NCBI GenBank assembly: GCA_947495915.1
Contig: CANMAW010000002.1
Coordinates: forward strand, 124,001-188,000
Direction of reading: 5' to 3'
DNA length: 64,000 nt
From: Maribacter algarum (ex Lu et al. 2025) (nom. illeg.)
Lineage (GTDB): Bacteria; Bacteroidota; Bacteroidia; Flavobacteriales; Flavobacteriaceae
Within the stretch, counting starts at the first letter, position 1. The number at the start of each line of letters is the position of its first letter. The notes beneath the pieces were generated by a model. That model saw only the letters and a program-made list of their open reading frames with translations, searched no databases and was not told where the DNA came from. Shown piece by piece: positions 18,551 to 28,978 of the stretch. A program made the position numbers and the translations under genes.

Positions 18551-20953
18551 ATGAGCAATCAACAAAATCCAGGTACGGGAACGGAACAAGTATTTAATTT
18601 GAAATTTTTATTTCAAAAGATTTTTCAATACAAGCTGCTTTTTTTAGCTAGTGTCGCTTTGTGTTTGCTTGGTGCTTTTGTGTATTTAAAACTTGCGACA
18701 CCTCAATACGAGGTTTCAACCTCTATTTTAATTGATACCGAAGGTAGCAGTAGAGCTCTTGGAGAAAGTCAATATGTTGATGGAGGAGTAAGTCTTATTG
18801 AAATGGAAAAGAATCTCTATAATGAAATTGGTATAATCAAGTCCTTTAGCCTTATAGAACAAACGGTTAATGACTTAGATTTTGATGTTTCATACTATGG
18901 AAAAAAATGGTACAAGCAAAAGGAGTATTATGATTATTTTCCATTTAAAGTTGTTTTAAAAGATAGTACTTCACAACTTTATGGTCTTCCTTTTGAAGTT
19001 ACCTTGCTTTCCAATAACAGGTATCGCCTTTTAGTAGAAGGAGATGATTTTCAAGTTTTAGATTCAGCCTCTTCAAAAATACGATCATATAAACGGCCTT
19101 TTAAATTTTCTAAAGAGTTCTCTTTCGGAGAGCAAGTTTCTCATGAATATTTTAATTTTGTAATTAACCGTTCTAATTCTGACGTTAATCTTAATGATTT
19201 TGAGAGCGAAAGATTAAGTTTTAATATCAATAACTTAAGTAGTTTGGCAAGTAGTTACATGTCAAAAATTGAGGTGTCAAATATTGATCTACAAGCCAGT
19301 ATCTTTAAGCTAGATTCGGAAGGGCCAATAATTAACAAAGAAGTTGATTTTCTTCAAAAGTTAACAGATAACTACGTTCAGAATCAACTTGCATCAAGAA
19401 ATCAAATAGCCACTAGTAAAGAAACTTTCATTCAAAACCAGTTGGCAGTAATATCAGATTCTTTATCTAAAGTTGAGTCACAACTAGAAGTGTATAAAAA
19501 AAATAAAAGAGCATTAAACCTTGGGGCTACTGCGACTAATGCTTTACGTCAAACTTCTAATCTACAGGTTGATAGGGGTAAGATTCAAATGGAAATGAAT
19601 TATTACCAAACCTTAATTGAAAGTGTTACCAGTAATCGAAATAGTCCAGATTTTGAAATTCCTACTGCCGTTGGAATTGAAGATCCATTAATTAATGCCA
19701 ATATTATTGAATTAAAACAGCTTTATGATGCGAGGTCAAAGAAGCGATTCTTCGTAACAAGCAATAATGAAGAAATGAGCATTCTAAATGGTCAGATTAA
19801 AGCTTCAACCGATTTACTCTTAAATAATCTAAAAAATGCTGTTAAATCTGCTCAATACGAGCTGTCAAGAATATCTTCGCAATTAAGCAATTATGATGGT
19901 GTAATCAGTTCTTTACCTACTAGAGAAAATGAACTATTGACCATTGAACGTAAAAGTGTATTGTACGAGAACTTATTTAAGTATTTGAGTCAAGAATTGG
20001 CTAAGGCAGGAATAGCTAGAGCAGAAAGTACAACAGATACAAGAGTACTTGATGAAGCAAGATTGATGGGAGCTGGACCTATTTCCCCTAATAGAAATTT
20101 AATCTTAGCTTCAGGTCTTTTTATAGGTTTGATATTGCCGTTAATATGGGTTCTATTGTTTACATCAAACGATACCATAGAAAATGTAAGCCAAATAATG
20201 GCCAATAGCGAAATACCTGTTATTGCAAGTATTATTCATTTTGATGAGAAAAATAAAAATTCGAAATCAGATATCTCTCTATGGAAATTGAAAGAATCGT
20301 TTCGTGATTTAAGTACAAACCTGCGTTTTGTTGCAAAAGAACCTTGTGTAATTGGAATTACTTCAATTATGCCTGAAGAGGGAAAAACATATAACGTTAT
20401 TAACTTGGGAATTACTTTTGCTGAAGCAGGTATGAAAACACTTATTATTGATACAGATTTAAGAAATCCAAGTCTTGTAAAGACTTCTTCAAATTTTAAA
20501 GGTAAAGGTCTTGCTAGCTTTTTAAAAGGTGAAGTAAAATCAGTTGAAGAAGTTATTTATTCACACGAGGAAGTTTCTAATTTGAAATTTATTCCAACAG
20601 ATGTTATTGAAGGAAATGTTCATGAATTGCTATCTAACAGAAGAATATCTGAAATGATTTCCAATTTGAAGTCCGAATTTGATTATATCATACTGGATAC
20701 TCCAGCCGCAGGTTTGGTTTCTGACTTTTTATTGTTCTCTGAATTTATAGATATTAACTTATTTGTGGTTCGAAGAAATCTTGCGAAAATTAAATTTTTA
20801 GATGATCTATTGAAATTATCTCCATTTGGTAAAAGTAAAAAGAGTTTCATCATATTTAATGATGTACCTGCTAAAGATCATAAATATGGTTACGAAGAAA
20901 AATATGGAAGAAACAAAGAAAAACAACTAGTTAATAAGTCATTTTCAGTTTAA
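18551..20953 (+). CDS. Wzc-like polysaccharide co-polymerase / BY-kinase
   Basis: An 800-residue inner-membrane protein combining chain-length control and tyrosine kinase. The N-terminal Wzz domain begins with a membrane helix (about 27-48), then a large periplasmic region with coiled coils (about 280-480), and a second helix (about 518-538). The kinase part has Walker A (PEEGKTYN), Walker A' (IIDTDLRNPS) and Walker B (YIILDTPAA). A short tyrosine cluster near the end (HKYGYEEKYG) is the likely autophosphorylation site. No matching Wzb-type phosphatase gene is in the window. It acts with the export lipoprotein and the Wzy-like protein. Confidence 0.92.
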   Translation: MSNQQNPGTGTEQVFNLKFLFQKIFQYKLLFLASVALCLLGAFVYLKLATPQYEVSTSILIDTEGSSRALGESQYVDGGVSLIEMEKNLYNEIGIIKSFSLIEQTVNDLDFDVSYYGKKWYKQKEYYDYFPFKVVLKDSTSQLYGLPFEVTLLSNNRYRLLVEGDDFQVLDSASSKIRSYKRPFKFSKEFSFGEQVSHEYFNFVINRSNSDVNLNDFESERLSFNINNLSSLASSYMSKIEVSNIDLQASIFKLDSEGPIINKEVDFLQKLTDNYVQNQLASRNQIATSKETFIQNQLAVISDSLSKVESQLEVYKKNKRALNLGATATNALRQTSNLQVDRGKIQMEMNYYQTLIESVTSNRNSPDFEIPTAVGIEDPLINANIIELKQLYDARSKKRFFVTSNNEEMSILNGQIKASTDLLLNNLKNAVKSAQYELSRISSQLSNYDGVISSLPTRENELLTIERKSVLYENLFKYLSQELAKAGIARAESTTDTRVLDEARLMGAGPISPNRNLILASGLFIGLILPLIWVLLFTSNDTIENVSQIMANSEIPVIASIIHFDEKNKNSKSDISLWKLKESFRDLSTNLRFVAKEPCVIGITSIMPEEGKTYNVINLGITFAEAGMKTLIIDTDLRNPSLVKTSSNFKGKGLASFLKGEVKSVEEVIYSHEEVSNLKFIPTDVIEGNVHELLSNRRISEMISNLKSEFDYIILDTPAAGLVSDFLLFSEFIDINLFVVRRNLAKIKFLDDLLKLSPFGKSKKSFIIFNDVPAKDHKYGYEEKYGRNKEKQLVNKSFSV

Positions 20954-21002
20954 GTTAATCACAGTTTACAACTTATAAATTTGTATATACTGAAATGATA
21001 TT

Positions 21003-22355
21003 ATGTGGAAAGCCTTTGTAAATATTGATTTAAGAAACCTGCCTAAAATTTTATTTTTATTAGCATTACTCTTCTATCCAATTGTTGCTTTTGTTACTGT
21101 AAAATCTTTTGGGGCAGGGGTAACTCCGACTAAGGTCTTAGGTTTAGTTTGTTTAGGGTTCTTACTCTATAGAATAATAGAAATATATAGAACAGGGTCA
21201 AACATTTCGATTCCTTATTATGTATTATTTTTTGGTTTATTTGCTGCTTATACACTTTTCTGTAGCATGTATTTTACAGATCATTTTGCTAAGCGAGGTA
21301 GCAAATATTTTTATTCTGATCCGATATGGCTTACCCTTATTGCATTGATTATAGTAGAGAATACCAAATTTTCATTGAACGCTTTGAACTTGGCAAAAAA
21401 GGTACTTGGTCTTATGCTTTTCATCGCTGCTATAGTTTCAATAATACAAATTTCAGACCCATTATTTTTTAGAAATGATGATCTTTTTGTTAAGGGATTA
21501 TCTCCGGAGCGAATGGAGGAATATTATAAAAATGCAACACACTTATCTTCAACGATCTCAGGGAATGCTAGTAGGTTTTTAGATGGGTATAGGCTTTCTA
21601 TATTTTCTTATATCAATGAGTTATCGGTAGGAATTGATACGATTGCTATTTTTAGTATTCTAATAGCGCTTAAACCCTTAAAACTTGCACATAGTATTTT
21701 TTTAGCAATCTCAGCAGCCTTGGTAAGCTTTTTATCAAGTTCAAGGTGGATTATGCTAGGGTTTATGGTTGCTTCAAGTCAATTTTTTTGGGCCAGCAAG
21801 AAAAAGCTTATCAATTTTATCTATTTTTTAGTTTTCAGTATTTTGTTGCTTTTAGTTTTTTGGTTTGGGGCAGTTTTAATCGATTTTAATGTTGAGAAAT
21901 TTTTTACAGAAAGGTTAATGTCAGATAGTGCTAGCACTAGGTTTTTAGCATTTGAAGTGTTTTTTGAAGTATTTCCTGATAGCCCGATTTTTGGTACTGG
22001 TGGCGAAGACACTGAAGAAATGATAAGGTTGCTAGGGGGTAGAAGTTCGCAGATTCACGTTGGCTATTTAAAACTGTTCTATTATTATGGCTTAATTGGA
22101 GGAATTCTATATATATCGTTCATGATAGCAATTTTAGTTCGATTAAGAAAAATGGCAAAATTTTCAAATTATTGGGGTGGTTTTTTCGCTGTTATAACTT
22201 TTTTCATTGCCAATTTAACCTTGTACGAACTAAGCCTTTTTTATTTTGGCCCACTACTGGCGCTAATTTTTGCCAATCATTATTATGATCGTAAAATGAA
22301 AAAACGAACTATGCCTGAGTTTATTGAAAATGCAACTAACTCAACTTTAAACTAA
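21003..22355 (+). CDS. Wzy-like O-antigen polymerase/ligase-family membrane protein
   Basis: A 450-residue polytopic protein with about ten to twelve helices and a larger extracytoplasmic loop (about 150-200). The segment FLSSSRWIMLGFMVAS, with an Arg after a Ser-rich turn, and the second loop ending in GTGGEDTEEMIRLLGGRSSQIH before GYLKLFYYYGLIGG, look like the Wzy_C pattern of polymerases and ligases. The position between the Wzc-like and Wzx-like genes supports a role in polymerising EPS repeat units. Sequence alone does not separate polymerase from ligase; context favours polymerase. Confidence 0.75.
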   Translation: MWKAFVNIDLRNLPKILFLLALLFYPIVAFVTVKSFGAGVTPTKVLGLVCLGFLLYRIIEIYRTGSNISIPYYVLFFGLFAAYTLFCSMYFTDHFAKRGSKYFYSDPIWLTLIALIIVENTKFSLNALNLAKKVLGLMLFIAAIVSIIQISDPLFFRNDDLFVKGLSPERMEEYYKNATHLSSTISGNASRFLDGYRLSIFSYINELSVGIDTIAIFSILIALKPLKLAHSIFLAISAALVSFLSSSRWIMLGFMVASSQFFWASKKKLINFIYFLVFSILLLLVFWFGAVLIDFNVEKFFTERLMSDSASTRFLAFEVFFEVFPDSPIFGTGGEDTEEMIRLLGGRSSQIHVGYLKLFYYYGLIGGILYISFMIAILVRLRKMAKFSNYWGGFFAVITFFIANLTLYELSLFYFGPLLALIFANHYYDRKMKKRTMPEFIENATNSTLN

Positions 22356-22362
22356 GTTATTG

Positions 22363-23736
22363 ATGTTAGAATTGATAACACGTCTCATAAGTAAGGCGAA
22401 AATGCTTATAAACAGAGGTCAACAGAGATCTGTTAGAGCCAAGAAAAATATTATAGCTTCTTTTTTAATCAAAGGAGTAAGTGTTTTAATAGGCTTTTAT
22501 ATGGTTCCGCTGACTATAGGTTATGTTCAAAAAGAACAATACGGAATTTGGTTAACATTATCTTCTGTAATTGGTTGGTTTTCTTTTTTTGATATTGGCC
22601 TTGGGCATGGTCTAAGGAATAAATTATCTGAAGCCATGGCTAAAGATGAATGGAAAGAGGCAAAAATATATGTAAGTTCAACCTATGCCATTTTAGGGGC
22701 TATTTTTATAGGTGTTCTTGCGCTGTTTTTTATGGTGGAACCATTATTAAACTGGCAAAGTATATTAAACACCGAATTAGTAGATGTGAAGGAGTTACGG
22801 CTAGTTGCGATTGCCACCTTTTCTTTTTTCTGTATTAATTTTATACTTAGACTCATTGATTCCATTTTTTATGCCTATCAAAGACCTGCTTATAAGGGTT
22901 TTATTAGTATGATAAGTAATATCATCACCTTGGTGATAATTATAGTTCTAACTAAAACTACAGAAGGGTCATTACTTTATTTAGCAATTACACTTGGGGC
23001 TGCTCCAATGTTAATATTACTTATTGTTAGTATTTATTTATTTAACAGCGAATTTAAACCAATAGCACCTTCTTTATCTTATGTTCGAAAAACACACTTT
23101 AAAGATTTAATAGGTTTAGGTGCTCGATTTTTTATAGTAAACATTTCAGTAATAATCATATTTGCTACTGATAATATGATAATAACACAGTTATTTGGCC
23201 CTGCTGAGGTTCCGGCATACGCCATAGCTCATAAATATTTTGGATTAATCACCGTTGGGTTTTCATTCATTTTGGTGCCGATGTGGTCTGCATATACAGA
23301 GGCATACGTAAAAAATGATTTAAAATGGGTTCTTTCGATAATCAATAAACTTAAGAAAACATGGTTAGTTTTAATTGGGGTAGGTATATTAATGTTAATT
23401 GTTTCACCATTATTTTTTCGGTTATGGGTGCCTCAAATTGAAGTGCCAATATTATTAAGTGTAATGATGTGCCTTTACGTAATAGTTATGGCTTGGGGTA
23501 ATATTTTCGTTAATTTTATAAATGGAGTTGGAAAAATTCAACTGCAGTTAATCATTGGAATAGTTGGAACAGTTCTTAACATTCCTTTATCTTACTTTTT
23601 CGCGAAAACCTTAGGACTAGGAACGGCTGGCGTTATAATTTCTAGTCTAATTTGCATAGCATACGGGCCTATTTTAGCACCGATTCAATTTAAGAAAATT
23701 ATAAACGGAACAGCCAAAGGTATTTGGAATAAGTAA
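22363..23736 (+). CDS. Wzx-like polysaccharide flippase
   Basis: A MOP-superfamily transporter of about 457 residues with roughly twelve membrane helices. The N-terminal region (KKNIIASFLIKGVSVLIGFY, then PLTIGYVQKEQYGIWLTLSS) is typical of Wzx/RfbX flippases. It should turn undecaprenyl-linked repeat units across the inner membrane for polymerisation. The ATG at 22363 is chosen over a TTG one codon earlier. It begins 7 nt after the Wzy-like gene. Confidence 0.88.
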   Translation: MLELITRLISKAKMLINRGQQRSVRAKKNIIASFLIKGVSVLIGFYMVPLTIGYVQKEQYGIWLTLSSVIGWFSFFDIGLGHGLRNKLSEAMAKDEWKEAKIYVSSTYAILGAIFIGVLALFFMVEPLLNWQSILNTELVDVKELRLVAIATFSFFCINFILRLIDSIFYAYQRPAYKGFISMISNIITLVIIIVLTKTTEGSLLYLAITLGAAPMLILLIVSIYLFNSEFKPIAPSLSYVRKTHFKDLIGLGARFFIVNISVIIIFATDNMIITQLFGPAEVPAYAIAHKYFGLITVGFSFILVPMWSAYTEAYVKNDLKWVLSIINKLKKTWLVLIGVGILMLIVSPLFFRLWVPQIEVPILLSVMMCLYVIVMAWGNIFVNFINGVGKIQLQLIIGIVGTVLNIPLSYFFAKTLGLGTAGVIISSLICIAYGPILAPIQFKKIINGTAKGIWNK

Positions 23737-23761
23737 TATAAACAAAGTCATAAAAACTGTT

Positions 23762-25039
23762 ATGCGTGTACTCTGGTTTTCAAACACCCCTTCGTTAGCA
23801 TCTAAAAAGGTGTCAAAAAATACTGCAGGAGGTAGTTGGATTGAATCTCTTGAAAAAGAGCTAACTACGTTCCCAGATATTGAATTAGGTATCGTGTTTA
23901 AAAAGTTTGTTTCTGAACCACAAGAAATAGAAGTGGAAGGCTCAGAAACTAGGTATTTCATGGTGCCGCAGCACCCATCTGGGAAGTTTAATAAATGGAG
24001 TAGTCGTTTTTTTGCAAAGCCTTTTTCTAAAAAATCATTGCCTTTTTATCTAAATGTAGTAGAAGAATTTAAACCAGATGTTATTCTTTTTTTCGGAACA
24101 GAATTCGATTATCCCTTAATTATACCCCAATTGAAAGTACCTTCAATTATTTGGTTTCAAGGTAATCTAACTGTTTATAACGAAATGTATGAAAATGGTA
24201 TTAGGTTGCACAAAACCATATACGCCGAAAGTTTAAAAAGAATTCTAAAGTGCTATACTTCCTACCATGAGTATCGATTGTTTTTAAAAATGGTTGAGCG
24301 AGAAAAAGAAATTTTTTCAGTAGCTAAAAACTTTATTGGTAGGACCGCCTGGGATAAAAGATTGGTAAGCATTATGGCTCCGAATGCAAATTATTTTCAT
24401 AATGAGGAAGCACTTCGTGCCCCCTTTTGGAAACATAAATGGACTATGCCTAGTAAAGGAAAGAAGTTCATTGTTACAACCGTAATTAGAGGGCTTTTGT
24501 ATAAAGGACTTGAAACTATTTATAAAGCTTCTACCCTTTTAGAAGATATTTTGGATGTAGAATTTGAGTGGCGAGTAATTGGAATATCAGAAGGATCTAC
24601 TTATGTGAAAACAGCAAAAAGAGTAGCTAATTATGAAAAAAATAGGTCTGGTGTAAAGTTGATAGGTTCAAAATTTGGCAAAGATTTAGTTGAAAAATTG
24701 TTAGAGGCCAATGTATATATGCACCCATCTCACATTGAAAATAGCTCAAATGCGGTACAAGAAGCAATGCTTTTAGGAATGCCAGTTGTTGCAACCAATG
24801 TTGGTGGTACACCTAGCTTATTTGTAGATAATATGGAGGGCTTTTTAGTACAGAGCAAAGATCATTTTGCCATTGCAGGAGCCATATTAGAATTATATAA
24901 TTCGCCTGAAAAGTCTGTTGAAATGGGGCAAAAGGCTCGAGAAAGAGGGTTGGTTCGAAATAATAACAATAAAATATGCCAAGATCTTATTAAAACATTC
25001 AAAACTGTAATAGCATTAAATAACGATGATTTGAACTAA
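23762..25039 (+). CDS. GT4-family glycosyltransferase
   Basis: A 425-residue cytoplasmic GT-B glycosyltransferase. The C-terminal half has the GT4 signature: VYMHPSHIENSSNAVQEAML followed by GMPVVATNVGGTPSLF, where the E-x7-E region binds the nucleotide sugar. The N-terminal acceptor domain is divergent. It is the first of six consecutive glycosyltransferase genes, 25 nt after the flippase, and should add one sugar to the lipid-linked EPS repeat. The donor is unknown. Confidence 0.87.
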   Translation: MRVLWFSNTPSLASKKVSKNTAGGSWIESLEKELTTFPDIELGIVFKKFVSEPQEIEVEGSETRYFMVPQHPSGKFNKWSSRFFAKPFSKKSLPFYLNVVEEFKPDVILFFGTEFDYPLIIPQLKVPSIIWFQGNLTVYNEMYENGIRLHKTIYAESLKRILKCYTSYHEYRLFLKMVEREKEIFSVAKNFIGRTAWDKRLVSIMAPNANYFHNEEALRAPFWKHKWTMPSKGKKFIVTTVIRGLLYKGLETIYKASTLLEDILDVEFEWRVIGISEGSTYVKTAKRVANYEKNRSGVKLIGSKFGKDLVEKLLEANVYMHPSHIENSSNAVQEAMLLGMPVVATNVGGTPSLFVDNMEGFLVQSKDHFAIAGAILELYNSPEKSVEMGQKARERGLVRNNNNKICQDLIKTFKTVIALNNDDLN

Positions 25040-25176
25040 GAAAGATTGTGTTCAGGTTTCTTTTGTCGCATGAAAAGTAATGAATGACAGAGGGTAAATC
25101 GAACTGTTTTTGGGGTAGGTTGTATTAGCTTTTGAAGATAAAGACTCGCTCTATGTAAATTTTTAATTTGAAATTA

Positions 25177-26382
25177 ATGTCTGATATAAATAAAAGAGAA
25201 TTAAAATCAGTGGTTTTTTTAGGTGATGCTGGTTTTCCAATTGGCCTAGCAGGAATTCAACGTATGACACTGATGGGAAGAGCATTAATTAACGCAGGTT
25301 GTAGCGTTAGTGTGGTAAATCGAATATGGGCATGGAATAAAGATTTAAAAACAGATTATGGTAAAGAGGGAGTACATGAAGGCATTCATTATATGTTTAC
25401 TGTAGAAAGTCCGTTTAGACCAGAAGGTTTTTTTAATAGAAAATTTCAAAGATTTATGGGGCTTTGGAATGAATTTTTCTATTTGAAAAAGTTAAAAAAT
25501 GAAGGCAGAATAGATGCCGTAATTCTTTCTACCATGAATTTTAATGATTCTTTACGATACAAGATTTACTCTAAGGTCATTGGATTTCCAATTGCAGTTA
25601 ATTTAGTAGAGATGGCGTCAGCCTTAGAGCGTAGATCATCCTTAACTTTAAAGATACACAATTGGTTGATGGAAAATTGGCTATTAAAGCGATTAGACGG
25701 TGCAATGCCAATTAGCGATAACCTTTGTGCTTTTTACAAAGAAATAGCACCTAGTAAGCCTATTATGAAGGTTCCGGTTATTTGTGATTATGATAGTTTT
25801 TCTAAAATAAAAAAGAATACGACTGAGAGCTACTTTCTTTATTGTGCTAGTATTTCTTTTATGGAAGTAACTGAATTCGTATTAAAAGCTTACGAGTTGA
25901 TGAAAAACAATGAGCAGATTAAATTAAGGTTATTAATCGGTGGTAAAGATAAAACCAAAATTAAAAGACTTCAAGAAGAAATAGCATTGAGGTTTCCTAA
26001 CGAAAATGTAGAACTGTTCTCTAATGTTCCATATCAAGTACTGATGGAGCTGTTTACCAATGCTAAAGCCCTACTTATACCGTTAAGACATACTTTAGAA
26101 GATACTGCAAGATTTCCGCATAAAATTGGGGAGTATTTGGCAACAGGAAACCCAATTATTACAACTGGTGTTGGAGAAATAAACACCTATTTTAATGATG
26201 CTTTAAACGCTTTAATCTCTGATGAATATGATGCAGAAAAGTTTGCTGCAAAAATGGATTATGTTGTTGAAAATAGTGATGAGGTTATTCAAATAGGATT
26301 ACAAGGTAAATCGTTAGGATTGAAAAATTTCCATTTTGACAATTACGGAACAAGAATAAAACATTTTTTAGAACAATTATAA
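25177..26382 (+). CDS. Divergent GT-B glycosyltransferase
   Basis: A GT-B-type glycosyltransferase of about 401 residues. The N-terminal domain begins VVFLGDAGFPIGLAGIQRM, and the donor half has LLIPLRHTLEDTARFPHKIG with EYLATGNPIITTGVG. The family resemblance is weaker than in its neighbours because the first Glu of the EX7E pair is not obvious. ATG at 25177 is preferred over a TTG nine bases earlier. The 137-nt gap upstream has no recognised promoter. The protein should work in EPS repeat-unit assembly. Confidence 0.75.
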   Translation: MSDINKRELKSVVFLGDAGFPIGLAGIQRMTLMGRALINAGCSVSVVNRIWAWNKDLKTDYGKEGVHEGIHYMFTVESPFRPEGFFNRKFQRFMGLWNEFFYLKKLKNEGRIDAVILSTMNFNDSLRYKIYSKVIGFPIAVNLVEMASALERRSSLTLKIHNWLMENWLLKRLDGAMPISDNLCAFYKEIAPSKPIMKVPVICDYDSFSKIKKNTTESYFLYCASISFMEVTEFVLKAYELMKNNEQIKLRLLIGGKDKTKIKRLQEEIALRFPNENVELFSNVPYQVLMELFTNAKALLIPLRHTLEDTARFPHKIGEYLATGNPIITTGVGEINTYFNDALNALISDEYDAEKFAAKMDYVVENSDEVIQIGLQGKSLGLKNFHFDNYGTRIKHFLEQL

Positions 26383-26583
26383 GAATTGTTACTGATAAGA
26401 AGCATCTTAATCGATAGCATAAATTTATAATGAGTAATTAAGTCATTTTTGAAATTCTTTTGTTCTCAACTAATTATATGGTGAGTTGTCTAATTAAAAA
26501 TGGTGAGTAAGCTTTTAAACATAGATTTAAAACTTATTAATTAACAATGAAATGCTAAAAAGGTTTCTACAATCGCAGTTTAA

Positions 26584-27774
26584 ATGACTAAACATAATTT
26601 TTATATTTATAGTAATTGTGATTTCTCGGTAAAAAGTGCCGCAGCTACCCGTATGATGTATTACGCCAAAGGTATTTCTAATGAAGAAAATGCAGTTTAT
26701 TTGGTAAGTTGTTGTTCCACCAAACTTGAAGACGATAATTTTAATGAAATTGAACCAAATGTTTTTGTTTTAGAACAAAAACAATTAACAAAAAATATAA
26801 TTCCTACAATTTCATTTTTAAAAGAACTGTGCCGCTTTTCAGACAATCATAAAGGTAAAAAAACATATTTGTTATATCCTTATCCTTTTGTGTTTTTAGA
26901 GCTTTTTACAGTGTTATACATGATTTTTATTAGAAAAAAGACCGTGTATTATGAATTGAATGAAGTTAGAAAGTATTCTTCTTACTTTCATGACAAACTA
27001 TCAATAAAGAGAATTAAATATTCTTTAAAGAAAATTATTTATAATAGTATTTATGCATTTCTCGACAAATTGCTCCCTTATTATAAAGGGCTTATTTGCA
27101 TCTCTACTAATATTCAAAAGTACGGCCAAGTTTATAACGAGAATACCATAAGAATCCCAATTCTTACTAATCCAAGAATTAAAATTCAAACATCATCAAA
27201 ATCATACGTCAAAAATAGTAGTTTTAATATTGGTTTCTCCGGCTCAATAGTATCAAATAAAGAGAATTTAGATTCCTTTGTTGATGTTGTCAATAAGTTG
27301 CATTGCGAAAATTTTGATGTAACCTTTAATCTTTGTGGTACAATTAATACCAGAGATAAGCAAAAGTTGTTAACCGATAAAAATCAGTATGCTGTAGTAA
27401 AATATCATGGAAATTTATGTGAAAATGAGTTATCTGCCTTTTTAGGACAACAAAATCTTCTTGTTATTCCAAGAGGTTATAATATGCAAAATAATTATGG
27501 TTTTTCAACGAAGTTATCAGATTATCTAAATCATCAAAAAGTAATTCTACTTACCAATATTAGTGACAATAGGCTATATATAGTTGATGGCGTAAACGGG
27601 TATATGGTGCCTCCTGATGATGAAAAAGCTATGATTAATAAATTGAAATATATCATAAAAAACTATCAAAAGGTATCAGATTCAATTATTGCTAATGCAT
27701 CTAAAACTTCAAAAGAAGAATTTAACTATCAATTACATGGGCCATCTTTAAGGGGTTTTATGAGCAAAAATTAA
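26584..27774 (+). CDS. Glycosyltransferase (GT-B fold, GT4-like)
   Basis: A 396-residue protein. It begins KHNFYIYSNCDFSVKSAAAT, with a basic, hydrophobic acceptor domain. The donor domain has FNIGFSGSIVSNKENLDSF and VIPRGYNMQNNYGFSTKLSD followed by YLNHQKVILLT, which resembles GT4 enzymes but has few invariant residues. A 201-nt A+T-rich gap precedes it, with no visible gene. Like its neighbours it probably builds the EPS repeat unit. Codon use and composition are very A/T-rich, as is common for glycosyltransferase genes in EPS loci. Confidence 0.72.
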   Translation: MTKHNFYIYSNCDFSVKSAAATRMMYYAKGISNEENAVYLVSCCSTKLEDDNFNEIEPNVFVLEQKQLTKNIIPTISFLKELCRFSDNHKGKKTYLLYPYPFVFLELFTVLYMIFIRKKTVYYELNEVRKYSSYFHDKLSIKRIKYSLKKIIYNSIYAFLDKLLPYYKGLICISTNIQKYGQVYNENTIRIPILTNPRIKIQTSSKSYVKNSSFNIGFSGSIVSNKENLDSFVDVVNKLHCENFDVTFNLCGTINTRDKQKLLTDKNQYAVVKYHGNLCENELSAFLGQQNLLVIPRGYNMQNNYGFSTKLSDYLNHQKVILLTNISDNRLYIVDGVNGYMVPPDDEKAMINKLKYIIKNYQKVSDSIIANASKTSKEEFNYQLHGPSLRGFMSKN

Positions 27775-27841
27775 AATATGAGTCGGATGCGGTATTTACA
27801 AAAAGTATACATTACTGCCATGACTGTAATTATTATATGAA

Positions 27842-28966
27842 ATGAAGGTATTTTTAGTGGGTGATTTTCCTAAAGACGATAAAATTTATGGAGGGGTAGA
27901 GGGTGTGTTAATTAATTTAGCAAATGAGTTGGTTAAAAACATCAAAGTAGAACTTGTGCTTGTGTCAATGACGGAACAATGTAATTTAAAAAGATTCGAA
28001 AGAAAGAGTAAAATACATAAACTAAATCTAAAGGCCAATCCATTTAAAACCAAAAAAAGGTTTCATAAAATTTTTCTAGATGAGAAGCCTGATATTATTC
28101 ATGTACAGGGCGTTGTTCCAGGGGCTTGGTTGTTTAAAAAAGAATACCGTAATATTTTTACAGTTACGCAACATGCTATTTTAAGTGAAGAACGATTATG
28201 GCAGGTTACAATCAAGCGTAAAGTTCTTTTTTTTGTAAAAGAAAAATTTGAAAATTATTACTTAAAGAAAATCAAAAACGTAATATTTATTTCTAAATAC
28301 AATCGAGATTTATATTTCAAAAAATTTGGTAAAAATCTGTTTTTGAAATACGAAAATATTGTAAACCCTGTCAATAAAGTATTTTTTGATTCCCCCAGTT
28401 CATTTGATAAAAATAGGGGTAATGAATTATATTTTGTTGGAGAAATAAAGAAAAGGAAAGGGCTACATGTTTTAATTAATGCCATTGCAAAGTTAAAACA
28501 ACAAGGTATTAGGTGTACCGTTCACGTTATTGGTGGATTTAAAGAATTACAGTATGAAAAAGAGATTAAAATTTTAATAAGTGAATTAAAAGTATCAGAT
28601 CAAATTGTGTTTTGTGGATGGAAAACACAATCAGAAATAATGTCTTATATCAAGGAAGTACCAATATTTGTTTTGCCTTCTTTTCAAGAAACGTTACCGC
28701 TAAGTATTGCTGAGGCTATGTGCCAAGGTAAAATAGTTGTTGCAACTAATATATGTGGTATACCAGAAATGATTCAACACGAAAAATCAGGTTATTTATT
28801 TGAAAAAGGTAATCATGATTCTTTAGCAAATATTTTAAAATCTATTTTCCAAAATGATCAAAGCTATATTATCAAAAATGCCTTAGAAGAATCAAAGCGT
28901 TACCACCCAGAAAAAGTTGTAAACCAAACTATTGCATTTTATAGTAAAATTGGTGAGTTAAATTAA
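27842..28966 (+). CDS. GT4-family glycosyltransferase
   Basis: A 374-residue GT4 enzyme. The N-terminus has the family glycine-rich acceptor loop GDFPKDDKIYGGVEGVL. The donor domain has ELYFVGEIKKRKGLHVLINA and the signature FVLPSFQETLPLSIAEAMC followed by GKIVVATNICGIPEMI. The retaining mechanism and nucleotide-sugar donor are inferred from family only. It sits 67 nt after the previous glycosyltransferase and 12 nt before the next. Confidence 0.9.
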   Translation: MKVFLVGDFPKDDKIYGGVEGVLINLANELVKNIKVELVLVSMTEQCNLKRFERKSKIHKLNLKANPFKTKKRFHKIFLDEKPDIIHVQGVVPGAWLFKKEYRNIFTVTQHAILSEERLWQVTIKRKVLFFVKEKFENYYLKKIKNVIFISKYNRDLYFKKFGKNLFLKYENIVNPVNKVFFDSPSSFDKNRGNELYFVGEIKKRKGLHVLINAIAKLKQQGIRCTVHVIGGFKELQYEKEIKILISELKVSDQIVFCGWKTQSEIMSYIKEVPIFVLPSFQETLPLSIAEAMCQGKIVVATNICGIPEMIQHEKSGYLFEKGNHDSLANILKSIFQNDQSYIIKNALEESKRYHPEKVVNQTIAFYSKIGELN

Positions 28967-28978
28967 TATGAATAGGAG